A program made the position numbers and the translations under genes. A DNA stretch of 34,942 nucleotides from a virus, in the IMG/VR virus record IMGVR_UViG_3300007734_000615, positions 1 through 34,942 of that record. The stretch is one strand, 5' to 3'. Below are positions 8,254-13,206 of this stretch, piece by piece. The notes under the pieces are model-generated. The model was not told where the DNA came from. It saw only the letters and a list, made by a program, of their open reading frames with translations, and did no database searches. Position 1 is the first letter of the stretch. Every line of letters begins with the position of its first letter.

Positions 8254-8448
8254 TCATACTCCTGTTGTCGTTGCACTGTTTCGTAAAACTGTTGGTGACT
8301 CATTTTTTTCTGCCAAAGGTTTCCAGCCGAACCGACGCCAGGTCTGCGTGATGTCGGTGGCTGCTGCTGGGACGTACTTGAACCGGCTGTCCAAGATGCT
8401 GGGCCGCGTGGGCGGCGGTGGTGTGGGGACGGAGCGAAGCTGTTTCAT
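8254..8448 (-). CDS. Hypothetical protein, 64 aa
   Basis: The open frame could begin at a TTG further upstream, but the ATG at 8448 overlaps the stop of the preceding small membrane protein (ATGA), so MKQLRSVPTPPPP is the likely start. It has a Pro-rich beginning, then FKYVPAAATDITQTWRRFGW, a basic aromatic segment of a type often seen in small phage proteins. Function unknown. Confidence 0.65.
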   Translation of the reverse strand: MKQLRSVPTPPPPTRPSILDSRFKYVPAAATDITQTWRRFGWKPLAEKNESPTVLRNSATTTGV

Positions 8449-8576
8449 GACGACCACCAAGCGACGAGTAGCCAAGCCAAGCCGGTGCCAATGGCAAGGG
8501 CCAGCAGGAAGCCTAAAGCGGCTTCTGTGCGGCTTTCCGCGTTGTCGGTTCTGTAGTGTTGACGGTACTGTTTCAT
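8445..8576 (-). CDS. Small one-TM protein, 43 aa
   Basis: Short frame with AGGAG 5 bases before ATG 8576. The N-terminal 18 residues are polar (MKQYRQHYRTDNAESRTE). The rest is one membrane helix (ALGFLLALAIGTGLAWLLVAW) ending in SS. The stop overlaps the next start by 4 bases. Function unknown; the coupling supports expression. Confidence 0.65.
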   Translation of the reverse strand: MKQYRQHYRTDNAESRTEAALGFLLALAIGTGLAWLLVAWWSS

Positions 8577-8585
8577 GGTGTCTCC

Positions 8586-8696
8586 TTAGAAGGGTGCAGC
8601 GGGCAACTTGTCGCGCTGTTGCTGTTGATATTCGCGTTCTTGGGCTGGCGTCCAGGGGATTGGCCCCCCTGGTGGGGGGAATGGCCAGTTAGACAT
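8586..8696 (-). CDS. Pro/Gln-rich mini-protein, 36 aa
   Basis: Frame MSNWPFPPPGGPIPW... ending DKLPAAPF, with a Gln run near residues 24-27. It overlaps the preceding gene by 8 bases and lies in the same operon. No strong ribosome site is visible, so it probably depends on coupling. The C-terminal Pro-Phe echoes the end of the SSB-like protein, which may be chance. Confidence 0.5.
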   Translation of the reverse strand: MSNWPFPPPGGPIPWTPAQEREYQQQQRDKLPAAPF

Positions 8697-8892
8697 TGGC
8701 AAGCACCTTGGCCTTGTTGATGGCCTGGGCCAGCATGGCCGCGGGGTAGATGTAGGTGCCGACAATCTGTTCAGCGTCGGTGTCCAGCAGCGTGACGGCC
8801 AAGCCGCGTTTGGTGGTGGTCACGGTGGATGCAATGCCCAGGTCAGGATTGACAAAGGTTGCAATTTGGTTGGCGGGGGTGGTTGCGTACAT
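8689..8892 (-). CDS. Hypothetical protein, 67 aa
   Basis: Start ATG 8892 with AAGGAG 7 bases upstream. Short protein with a strand-rich middle (STVTTTKRGLAVTLLDTD) and a helical C-terminus (AAMLAQAINKAKVLANV). It is the first gene after the second left promoter (8934-8963) and so can be made independently of the first left genes. Family not recognised. Confidence 0.7.
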   Translation of the reverse strand: MYATTPANQIATFVNPDLGIASTVTTTKRGLAVTLLDTDAEQIVGTYIYPAAMLAQAINKAKVLANV

Positions 8893-8933
8893 CTCAATTC
8901 TCCTTAAAAGACCGCTTGCTGCGGCATGGTTGC

Positions 8934-8963
8934 ATTGTAAGCCCGCTTTACGCGGGCTGTCAA
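8934..8963 (-). promoter_or_regulatory. Second early-left promoter with palindromic spacer
   Basis: On the minus strand, TTGACA (8963-8958) and TACAAT (8939-8934) are separated by 18 bases. This is a near-consensus sigma70 promoter. The spacer is almost entirely a perfect 7-bp inverted repeat, AGCCCGC (8940-8946) and GCGGGCT (8952-8958), with a 5-base centre. The 15 bases reading into the -10 box (AAGCGGGCTTACAAT) match those of the other two control promoters, which suggests a shared operator. Confidence 0.75.
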
Positions 8964-8967
8964 GTGT

Positions 8968-9234
8968 TTACATCCGCACGGCCCGAGCGCAAGCCGCGGC
9001 CCAGTAAGGGCTGTCGGGGAAGATGCGAACCCGACCCTTTTCAAAGTAGTCGGTCATCGTGTCGGTGTTGTTTTCGTAGGGGGCCAGGTCACGAAACACG
9101 CGGCCCAAAGCGCCGGTGTAGTCCTTGGCATAGATCGTCACGCAGTCACGACCGTCGATCAGTTGGCCGCGGCTGTACCAGACACGGGCTTTTTCGACGT
9201 TGTTGGTAACGTAGAACTTCATCATCTTGACCAT
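8968..9234 (-). CDS. Hypothetical protein, 88 aa
   Basis: ATG 9234 has AAGGAG 7 bases before it. The protein begins MVKMMKFYVTNNVEKARVWY, with strand-helix alternation and aromatic residues, and ends in a helix with two late cysteine/alanine turns (WAAACARAVRM). Second gene of the left operon. No family recognised. The gap behind it holds the second left promoter. Confidence 0.7.
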   Translation of the reverse strand: MVKMMKFYVTNNVEKARVWYSRGQLIDGRDCVTIYAKDYTGALGRVFRDLAPYENNTDTMTDYFEKGRVRIFPDSPYWAAACARAVRM

Positions 9235-9270
9235 CTTGATTCTCCTTAATAGACCCGTGAGGGCATTGGT

Positions 9271-9286
9271 GGGGGCCGTGGCCCCC
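9271..9286 (-). other. Hairpin between first and second left genes
   Basis: GGGGGC (9271-9276) and GCCCCC (9281-9286) form a 6-bp all-GC stem with a 4-base loop. No U-run follows on the minus strand, so it is probably not an efficient terminator. It could protect the upstream mRNA end or reduce downstream expression. Confidence 0.55.
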
Positions 9287-9292
9287 GGTTGA

Positions 9293-9541
9293 TTAGTAGC
9301 CGAACATGAAGGCAGGAAGTGCTTGTTTGCGGATCAGGCTGCGACGTGTTGCGGGGTGCATTGCTGCGACACGTTCCCACTTTTGCGCCGCCTCTGTCGC
9401 AACGTCCGATTCAAGAATTGCGGCCTGGGTCAGTTTGTCGTTGCCGCCAAACGCGACGCAGTACACCGCGACACGGGCCTGAGCCAGGTTTGCAGCGTGA
9501 CGTGCTGCTTGTGCTTTCTTGAGGGCTTCTGCTTTGGTCAT
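9293..9541 (-). CDS. First early-left gene, hypothetical, 82 aa
   Basis: An ATG exists at 9547, but AGGAGA touches it directly. The second ATG at 9541 has normal spacing, so MTKAEALKKAQAA is preferred. The protein is helical and Ala-rich with basic ends (RRSLIRKQALPAFMFGY) and one Cys. It is the first gene from the main left promoter, the position held by control or host-takeover genes in lambdoid phages. No family recognised. Confidence 0.7.
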   Translation of the reverse strand: MTKAEALKKAQAARHAANLAQARVAVYCVAFGGNDKLTQAAILESDVATEAAQKWERVAAMHPATRRSLIRKQALPAFMFGY

Positions 9542-9588
9542 CTTCATTCTCCTGAAAGACCGCTTGCGATTCGCTACGGCATGACGCC

Positions 9589-9618
9589 ATGTTAAGCCAA
9601 CTTACAACGCCACGTCAA
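9589..9618 (-). promoter_or_regulatory. Main early-left promoter
   Basis: On the minus strand, TTGACG (9618-9613) and TAACAT (9594-9589) are 18 bases apart. Operator-like sites lie at both ends: AAGCCAACTT at 9594-9603 and AAGCCCGCTT at 9617-9626, the latter overlapping the -35 box. The promoter faces away from the Cro-like gene 90 bases to the right, giving the usual divergent control region. Confidence 0.75.
9594..9603 (-). promoter_or_regulatory. Operator-like site at main left promoter -10
   Basis: AAGTTGGCTT on the minus strand, running into TAACAT. It belongs to a set of four 10-bp near-identical sites (consensus AAGYGGGCTT) at 8939-8948, 9594-9603, 9617-9626 and 9660-9669. Three of them abut a -10 box at exactly the same offset. 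These are likely binding half-sites or sites for the Cro-like protein (inference). Confidence 0.6.
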
Positions 9619-9626
9619 GCCCGCTT
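9617..9626 (-). promoter_or_regulatory. Operator-like site at main left promoter -35
   Basis: AAGCGGGCTT on the minus strand, whose last TT is the start of the TTGACG box. It is identical to the site at 8939-8948, and a protein bound here would cover the -35 element. Confidence 0.55.
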
Positions 9627-9645
9627 GCAAAAATATTTTTGGGTG

Positions 9646-9674
9646 TTGCAAAAAAACGAAAGTGGGCTTAACAT
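9646..9674 (+). promoter_or_regulatory. Promoter of the Cro-like gene (predicted leaderless)
   Basis: TTGCAA (9646-9651) and TAACAT (9669-9674) with 17 bases between. The expected transcription start, 7 bases after the -10, falls on the A of the ATG at 9681. There is no ribosome site before that ATG. Leaderless control genes are known from lambda (cI from PRM). The operator-like site AAGTGGGCTT (9660-9669) runs into the -10 box, which fits autoregulation. Confidence 0.65.
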
Positions 9675-9680
9675 CGCACG

Positions 9681-9842
9681 ATGGACAAGAAACAAGCCAT
9701 TGAAAAAGCGGGGTCGGCCATGGCGCTGGCCAAGTTGCTGGGCATCACGCGCCAGGCCATCAGCCAGTGGGGCGATGCCCTGCCCGCGGCCCGTTTGTGG
9801 CAGCTGAAAGCCCTGCGGCCCAAGTGGTTCAAGGGCGGTTGA
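9681..9842 (+). CDS. cro: Cro-like helix-turn-helix repressor, 53 aa
   Basis: Small basic protein. Residues 14-34 (MALAKLLGITRQAISQWGDAL) form a helix-turn-helix with the AKLLGI-TRQAISQW pattern of the P22 Cro/YdaS-like family. P22 Cro is only slightly longer (61). The C-terminus is short and basic (RPKWFKGG), and there is no CI-type dimerisation or protease domain. It lies to the right of a divergent promoter region with repeated sites, as cro does in lambdoid phages. No CI gene is seen on the other side. Its stop overlaps the -35 box of the next promoter. Confidence 0.85.
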   Translation: MDKKQAIEKAGSAMALAKLLGITRQAISQWGDALPAARLWQLKALRPKWFKGG

Positions 9843-9868
9843 CAAGGAATTTTTTGTTGATGTATGAT
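9839..9868 (+). promoter_or_regulatory. Strong promoter reading into gene-free region
   Basis: TTGACA (9839-9844) and TATGAT (9863-9868) with 18 bases between form a near-consensus sigma70 promoter. The -35 box contains the stop codon of the Cro-like gene. The predicted start is near 9875. The first bases of the transcript form a 6-bp hairpin (CGTCTG 9875-9880 with CAGACG 9891-9896). Confidence 0.75.
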
Positions 9869-9874
9869 CCGACC

Positions 9875-10040
9875 CGTCTGGAGTGGCATTCAGACGATGA
9901 ACAGAGGAAATTAACCCCGCAGGGTACTGTGTGGTCTTGTCGTACGGCAAGCGAGTCTTTTGACCATCTGTTCAATCGTCTTGCTGTTGCTCTCGCCAAG
10001 AGCCAAGACCACAGAGCATCTTGCGGGGTTTTTGCTTTTG
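9875..10040 (+). ncRNA. Candidate structured RNA in the control region
   Basis: Starts at a strong promoter and carries nested complementary arms. AACCCCGCA (9913-9921) pairs with TGCGGGGTT (10022-10030), and TGTGGTCTTG (9930-9939) pairs with CAAGACCACA (10004-10013). The two stems are perfect, 9 and 10 bp, separated by a symmetric 8/8-base internal loop. The outer stem is followed by a T-rich tail (TTTTTGCTTTT), so transcription could end near 10040, giving an RNA of about 165 bases. A frame is open across it but has no coding features. It could be a regulatory RNA, a 6S-like polymerase mimic, an attenuator or a put-like antitermination site. Confidence 0.6.
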
Positions 10041-10369
10041 CAGACCGTACTCCGCACGATAGCAAGCACCCCAATCGTGGTGGCGCGGAAGGAAAGCGTA
10101 GCCAGTATGCTGCAAGGCTAGGGGGCAGTTCCCGAATAATCTGGTCGGCTGGTCGAATCATCAAGCCGAGGGGCGTACGGTATCCAACCCGTAGCATGAT
10201 GATCCCGCAAGGGGGTGAAACCTTCCCTCTCTACTCCTGTTGGGGTAGGGGGGTCTTTGGGTGAAATTTATTGAATTGTGAGACACGGCTAGGTTTGGAT
10301 TGATCCCCAGACCGAAAGGCGAACCTCCCGCTTGCCGCTGTTTCTTTACTGGAGGATTGGAGAAAAGCA
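10041..10369 (+). other. Gene-free leader before the right operon, with RNA hairpins
   Basis: No convincing gene on either strand. Two plus-strand RNA hairpins stand out. CCTCTCTACTCC (10226-10237) pairs with GGGGTAGGGGGG (10242-10253) over 12 bp with a 4-base loop, several pairs being G-U, which marks the plus strand as the folding one. GGTTTGG (10292-10298) pairs with CCAGACC (10307-10313). No clear sigma70 promoter is seen, so the right operon may be transcribed from the 9839 promoter by readthrough. Confidence 0.5.
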
Positions 10370-10723
10370 ATGTTTGAAAGCGGGTTCGATAAATTCTGGG
10401 CAGCATGGCCAAAAAGCCCCAGGAAGGGCGCAAAAGCGGCCTGTCTGGCCAGGTGGAAGAAGGGTCTGTACGAACACTGTGCAGACCAAATAATTAAGCA
10501 CGTCGAGTGGCAAAAAACCACCGACCAGTGGCTGAAGGACAACGGCGCATTCGTACCTGCGCCCCTGGTCTACTTGAACCAGATGCGGTGGGATGGGGCT
10601 GAAATACCTGAGCCAAAAAAGGTTGTCTCTATTTCGCAACAGTTCGAAGAACGCACTCGAAACGCTGTTCCGATGCCTGACTACATTCGTGAGCGCCTGG
10701 CGCAAATTAGGCGGGGCGTATGA
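10370..10723 (+). CDS. Putative replication organizer-like protein, 117 aa
   Basis: First gene of the right operon, with a strong ribosome site (GGAGGATTGGAG before ATG). The pattern FDKFWAAWPKSPRKGAKAAC ... FVPAPLVYLNQMRWDG matches the C-terminal module found in phage replisome organizers and lambda O/DnaT-like proteins (FWxxYPxxxxK ... P.TWLN..RW). Here that module stands alone without the usual N-terminal winged-helix origin-binding domain. It may help load the host helicase, but no helicase loader gene is visible beside it. The stop overlaps the next start by 4 bases. Confidence 0.7.
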   Translation: MFESGFDKFWAAWPKSPRKGAKAACLARWKKGLYEHCADQIIKHVEWQKTTDQWLKDNGAFVPAPLVYLNQMRWDGAEIPEPKKVVSISQQFEERTRNAVPMPDYIRERLAQIRRGV

Positions 10724-10983
10724 CCCGCGACGAAGGCCACCAGCTGCTGAACAGACTGCAAGAGGGGACAGCGTTTGACTACGAACAAATCACCGCGGCC
10801 CTTATCGCAACAGGCGACCTTGCCGGGTGGCGAGACATGGACGGAAGCCTGGCGGCGGGAATGCGAAGCCAGGTACTGGGTCAATCGGTACAAGCAGCAG
10901 CGCAGCCAGGCGTGGTGGGAAAAGACCAAGCAGGACATACGCAAGGCGCGTGGCCAGGCTGGTCTAGATACCTTGATCGCTGA
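10720..10983 (+). CDS. Small early protein overlapping the next frame
   Basis: ATGA overlap with the replication gene sets the start (MTRDEGHQLLNRLQEGTAFDYEQITAALIATGDL). This first part looks like a real small helical phage protein. After about residue 34 the text becomes Gly/Gln-rich and low in structure, while the frame starting at 10775 becomes gene-like over the same bases. Either two genes overlap heavily or the two halves were once one gene split by a frameshift near 10830. Confidence 0.5.
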   Translation: MTRDEGHQLLNRLQEGTAFDYEQITAALIATGDLAGWRDMDGSLAAGMRSQVLGQSVQAAAQPGVVGKDQAGHTQGAWPGWSRYLDR

Positions 10984-11023
10984 CATGAACAAGGAATGGA
11001 ATGCGACGGGCAGCAAAAATTGA
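10775..11023 (+). CDS. Conserved-looking basic early protein
   Basis: Frame with no ATG start; TTG at 10775 or TTG at 10829 are candidates. From PGGETWTEAWRRECEARYWV onward it looks like a real phage protein: helical, basic, Trp-rich, with WWEKTKQDIRKARG and LIADMNKEWNA. It ends 23 bases past the start of the next gene. The start is unresolved because of the overlap with the 10720 frame. Confidence 0.6.
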   Translation: MTTNKSPRPLSQQATLPGGETWTEAWRRECEARYWVNRYKQQRSQAWWEKTKQDIRKARGQAGLDTLIADMNKEWNATGSKN

Positions 11024-11291
11024 CGCGAACCAGACTCAAGTTGTTGAGGCGCTACGGGCGGCTGGCGCTACTGTTCAGTCTCTGGCTGCTGTTGGCCAAG
11101 GCGTACCTGATCTGCTGGTTGGATTCCAAAGCAAGACACTACTTATGGAAGTCAAAGACGGTCGCAAACCGCCGTCGGCAAGACAACTGACCGATCAACA
11201 ACTGACCTGGCACGGTGCCTGGCGCGGTGGGCCTGTAGTGATCGTAGACGGGCCTGATGCCGCTTTACGAATGTTGGGTGTAATGAAATGA
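11001..11291 (+). CDS. VRR-NUC-type nuclease, 96 aa
   Basis: Compact nuclease of the VRR-NUC (PD-(D/E)xK) type: GQGVPDLLVGF with Pro-Asp at 36-37, then LLMEVKDG with Glu50 and Lys52, then the SARQLTDQQ helix. Stand-alone phage members are thought to cut branched DNA such as Holliday junctions or flaps. ATG 11001 has AAGGA upstream. The stop overlaps the next ATG. Together with the left-operon annealing set it could resolve recombination intermediates. Confidence 0.88.
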   Translation: MRRAAKIDANQTQVVEALRAAGATVQSLAAVGQGVPDLLVGFQSKTLLMEVKDGRKPPSARQLTDQQLTWHGAWRGGPVVIVDGPDAALRMLGVMK

Positions 11292-11497
11292 ACAGAGAAG
11301 ATATCATCCGCATGGCGCGAGAGGCTATCGAACACTTATCCGATGCAGAAAACGTGCGGCTGCAAGGCATTGTGTTGCTGGCTCTTGACGCCGGTGCCGC
11401 TGCCGAGCGTGAGGCGTGTGCCAAGTTGTGTGAGGAAGAAGGTTTGCTGTGGGGGCAGCGATATGCCGCCGCCATCAGAGCAAGGGGGAACACATGA
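11288..11497 (+). CDS. Small 'AEREACAKLCEE' protein, 69 aa
   Basis: Helical protein with the motif AAEREACAKLCEEEG near residue 38 and the end AAAIRARG, a pairing very common in small phage proteins of unknown role. The next gene carries the same motif, so the two are related in their C-terminal halves. Translation is coupled by ATGA overlaps at both ends. Confidence 0.75.
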   Translation: MNREDIIRMAREAIEHLSDAENVRLQGIVLLALDAGAAAEREACAKLCEEEGLLWGQRYAAAIRARGNT

Positions 11498-11766
11498 CAC
11501 AAGCACTTATCCGAGCAATCAACATGGGTCTTTACGAAGCTGGATGGACGGTTGTCAATGATGGCTACTCCATTAAAAACAGAACATGGCGCAAAGCAGT
11601 TGAACCCGTTGAACAACACATCCAACGCAGGATTAAAAAAGCCATAGCCGCCGAGCGTGAGGCGTGTGCCCAGTTGTGTGAGCGCATGGCAGGGCGTACA
11701 GAGGACATCCGACGCGCCGCGCTTGAGATGGCAGCAGAAAATATCCGAGCAAGGGAGCAGAAGTGA
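11494..11766 (+). CDS. Second 'AEREACAQLCE' protein, 90 aa
   Basis: Start ATG 11494 overlaps the previous stop; a longer in-frame extension upstream is a shadow. The N-terminal half (MTQALIRAINMGLYEAGW) differs from the previous gene. The C-terminal half repeats its AAEREACAxLCE...IRARE pattern, including near-identical DNA around 11400-11425 and 11647-11672, a sign of tandem duplication. Function unknown. Confidence 0.75.
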   Translation: MTQALIRAINMGLYEAGWTVVNDGYSIKNRTWRKAVEPVEQHIQRRIKKAIAAEREACAQLCERMAGRTEDIRRAALEMAAENIRAREQK

Positions 11767-12095
11767 GACAACCAGAAGACGCGGCGCAGGACATCCGCGA
11801 CAAGGCGCACGACTACGGCAAGGCCAAGGCCCAGCGGGTCTACCTGGAGGAATTTCGGCGCAGCAAAAAGGCCATGCTGATGAAGGACAGCCTACACATG
11901 GGCATCGAAGCGGCCAACGCCCAGGAACGTGAAGCCCTGGCCGACCCTGAGTACATCCAGCTGCTCAAGGGGCTGGCCGTGGCCGTGCAGGACGAAGAAA
12001 CGCTGAAGTGGGAACTAGAAGCCGCACGTCTGGACATAGAAATCTGGAGAACCCGCCAGGCGACCGAGCGCATGGTGGTAAGGTCGCATGAATGA
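11763..12095 (+). CDS. Hypothetical helical protein, 110 aa
   Basis: GTG start at 11763 inside the previous stop (GTGA), with GGGAG upstream. Charged, nearly all-helical protein (AHDYGKAKAQRVYLEEFRRSKKAML; EAARLDIEIWRTRQATERM). Proteins of this look occur in early phage operons, often near single-strand-binding or recombination genes. No enzymatic motif. Confidence 0.7.
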   Translation: MRQPEDAAQDIRDKAHDYGKAKAQRVYLEEFRRSKKAMLMKDSLHMGIEAANAQEREALADPEYIQLLKGLAVAVQDEETLKWELEAARLDIEIWRTRQATERMVVRSHE

Positions 12096-12268
12096 AATGC
12101 CCCATCTGCGGAACTTGGACACTGGTCAAAGAAACCAGAAAAACGCCCACGAACGAAAAAAAGCGTCGCTACGAGTGCGCCAATGAACACCGATTCAGCA
12201 CCCTGGAAACGGTCATACCCGAAAAGACAGTACGTCCGAAGCGAAAAGTTGCTGCGGTTGGTGGCTGA
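12092..12268 (+). CDS. NrdR-like zinc-ribbon protein, 58 aa
   Basis: Begins MKCPICGTWTLVKETR and continues with KKRRYECANEHRFSTLE. This is the layout of the NrdR zinc ribbon (two Cys, RRRYEC, then a HRFTT-like stretch), without the ATP-cone that real NrdR has. It may bind DNA or be a small host-control factor. The start overlaps the previous stop. The last 86 bases also code for the beginning of the next gene in another frame. Confidence 0.75.
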   Translation: MKCPICGTWTLVKETRKTPTNEKKRRYECANEHRFSTLETVIPEKTVRPKRKVAAVGG

Positions 12269-12554
12269 CTTAGACTGCCAGTTGTGCGGTTCAGGGTCAT
12301 TTGTCCAGGCCGCACACACAAATTGGGGTGGCGGCAAGGGCAGGTCAATCAAGGCCGACGACAACCTGGTGGCGGCGCTGTGTATGTACTGCCACCATGA
12401 CATCGACCAGGGCACCAAGTGGTCAAAGCGAGAGCGCCAGCAAGCCTGGTGGCTGGCCCACAGGAAGACGGTTGACCTGTTGGTGGAGACAAAACGCTGG
12501 CCAGTTGACGTGCCGATCCCAGATGAGACAGAATGGCAGCGGCTGATCTCCTAG
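12183..12554 (+). CDS. HNH-type nuclease-like protein, 123 aa
   Basis: Cys32-x2-Cys35, His45 in AAHTNW, Asn61, and Cys67-x2-Cys70-His-His make a small zinc-bound HNH-like core similar to the YbcO/DUF1364 group of phage nucleases. The rest (WSKRERQQAWWLAHRKTVDLL) is helical and basic. The ATG at 12183 lies inside the NrdR-like gene, and the early segment QYVRSEKLLRLVADLDCQLCG reads as natural protein, so the overlap seems real. It is the last gene before the terminator at 12574. Confidence 0.75.
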   Translation: MNTDSAPWKRSYPKRQYVRSEKLLRLVADLDCQLCGSGSFVQAAHTNWGGGKGRSIKADDNLVAALCMYCHHDIDQGTKWSKRERQQAWWLAHRKTVDLLVETKRWPVDVPIPDETEWQRLIS

Positions 12555-12573
12555 TTGCCACTAGTAGCCCTTG

Positions 12574-12600
12574 GGGGGGGCTTTGCGGCCCCTCCTTTTT
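12574..12600 (+). terminator. Intrinsic terminator of the early-right operon
   Basis: An 8-bp stem, 12574-12581 with 12588-12595, GC-rich with one G-U pair and a 6-base loop, is followed by TTTTT. It lies 20 bases after the HNH gene stop. A smaller inverted repeat (CTAGT 12551-12555, ACTAG 12560-12564) surrounds that stop. Confidence 0.85.
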
Positions 12601-12610
12601 CCACTATCAT
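12583..12610 (+). promoter_or_regulatory. Candidate promoter for the late leader gene (predicted leaderless)
   Basis: TTGCGG (12583-12588) and TATCAT (12605-12610) with 16 bases between, sitting in the terminator's 3' half. The expected start, 7 bases downstream, is the A of the ATG at 12617. No ribosome site precedes that ATG. The -35 is weak, so activity is uncertain or factor-dependent. Confidence 0.4.
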
Positions 12611-12616
12611 CTGGCC

Positions 12617-12976
12617 ATGAACGAAGATGCCGCCGAATTCATCGCCGCTTTGCTGCACAGCAGCACGGTGACGCATTTCATGCACTTGTCCACCGATTCG
12701 TATTCGGCGCACAAGGCGCTGGGCCGGTACTACGAAGAAATCATCGAACTGGCCGACGACTTTGCCGAAGCGTATCAGGGTCGGTACAATAAAATCAAAT
12801 CCTACCCGGACGAATTTCACGCCGGGAAAGAGCCTGTTAAGTACCTGAAATCCATCCAGGCGTTTGTGGACGAAGCCCGCAAAGATTTGCCCCAGGATTC
12901 AGAAATCCAGAATATCATTGACGAAATTAGTCAACTGATTGATTCGACCCTGTACAAACTGAAATTCCTAGACTGA
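12617..12976 (+). CDS. DUF5856-like (ferritin/Dps-like fold) protein, 119 aa
   Basis: Helical protein with FIAALLHSSTVTHFMHL, then SYSAHKALGRYYEEIIELAD and FAEAYQGRY. This is the pattern of a small four-helix family (DUF5856) known mainly from environmental phages. The His/Glu placement recalls ferritin-like proteins, but a metal site is not proven. The start is taken at 12617 although the frame is open from 12533, because the terminator lies in between. It opens the rightward block of small genes before the terminase. Confidence 0.7.
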   Translation: MNEDAAEFIAALLHSSTVTHFMHLSTDSYSAHKALGRYYEEIIELADDFAEAYQGRYNKIKSYPDEFHAGKEPVKYLKSIQAFVDEARKDLPQDSEIQNIIDEISQLIDSTLYKLKFLD

Positions 12977-12987
12977 AAGGACAGACC

Positions 12988-13206
12988 ATGAAAGACAACG
13001 CCGAGATGACCCCTAAGGGCTACGGTTCTGGCGGCAAAGCCCCCGCGGGCGCAAGCGCCAGCGATTCCAGCGGTGAGCGCCACGGCAAGCTGGTCAACGG
13101 TGTCGGCATGGGCAAGGCCGACGGCACTGGCAGCAATCACCAGTACAACGGTGGCCGTTCCAAGGGTATGTGCTATACCCACGGGCGTTCTTCCTACCAG
13201 AAGTAA
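12988..13206 (+). CDS. Gly-rich small protein, 72 aa
   Basis: Good ribosome site (GAAAGGA, 7 bases before ATG). The protein is Gly/Ser/Asn-rich and probably disordered, with GKAPAGASASDSSGERHGK and a C-terminal NGGRSKGMCYTHGRSSYQK. The last stretch, with its single Cys and basic residues, may bind nucleic acid or metal. Its stop is immediately followed by the kinase start. Confidence 0.65.
   Translation: MKDNAEMTPKGYGSGGKAPAGASASDSSGERHGKLVNGVGMGKADGTGSNHQYNGGRSKGMCYTHGRSSYQK

Noticed and set aside
10084-10190. tRNA-like bits (GGTCGAATC and several short stems)
   Set aside because: No complete cloverleaf, no acceptor stem and no recognisable anticodon arm could be built.
9767-10264. Plus-strand open frame of 165 codons over the control region
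   Set aside because: It begins inside cro, covers both stems of the RNA candidate, has irregular composition and has no protein motif. An internal ATG at 9861 has only a weak ribosome site and overlaps the -10 box.
10346-10705. Minus-strand open frame opposite the replication organizer
   Set aside because: No ribosome site and composition of a shadow; the plus gene has clear family motifs.
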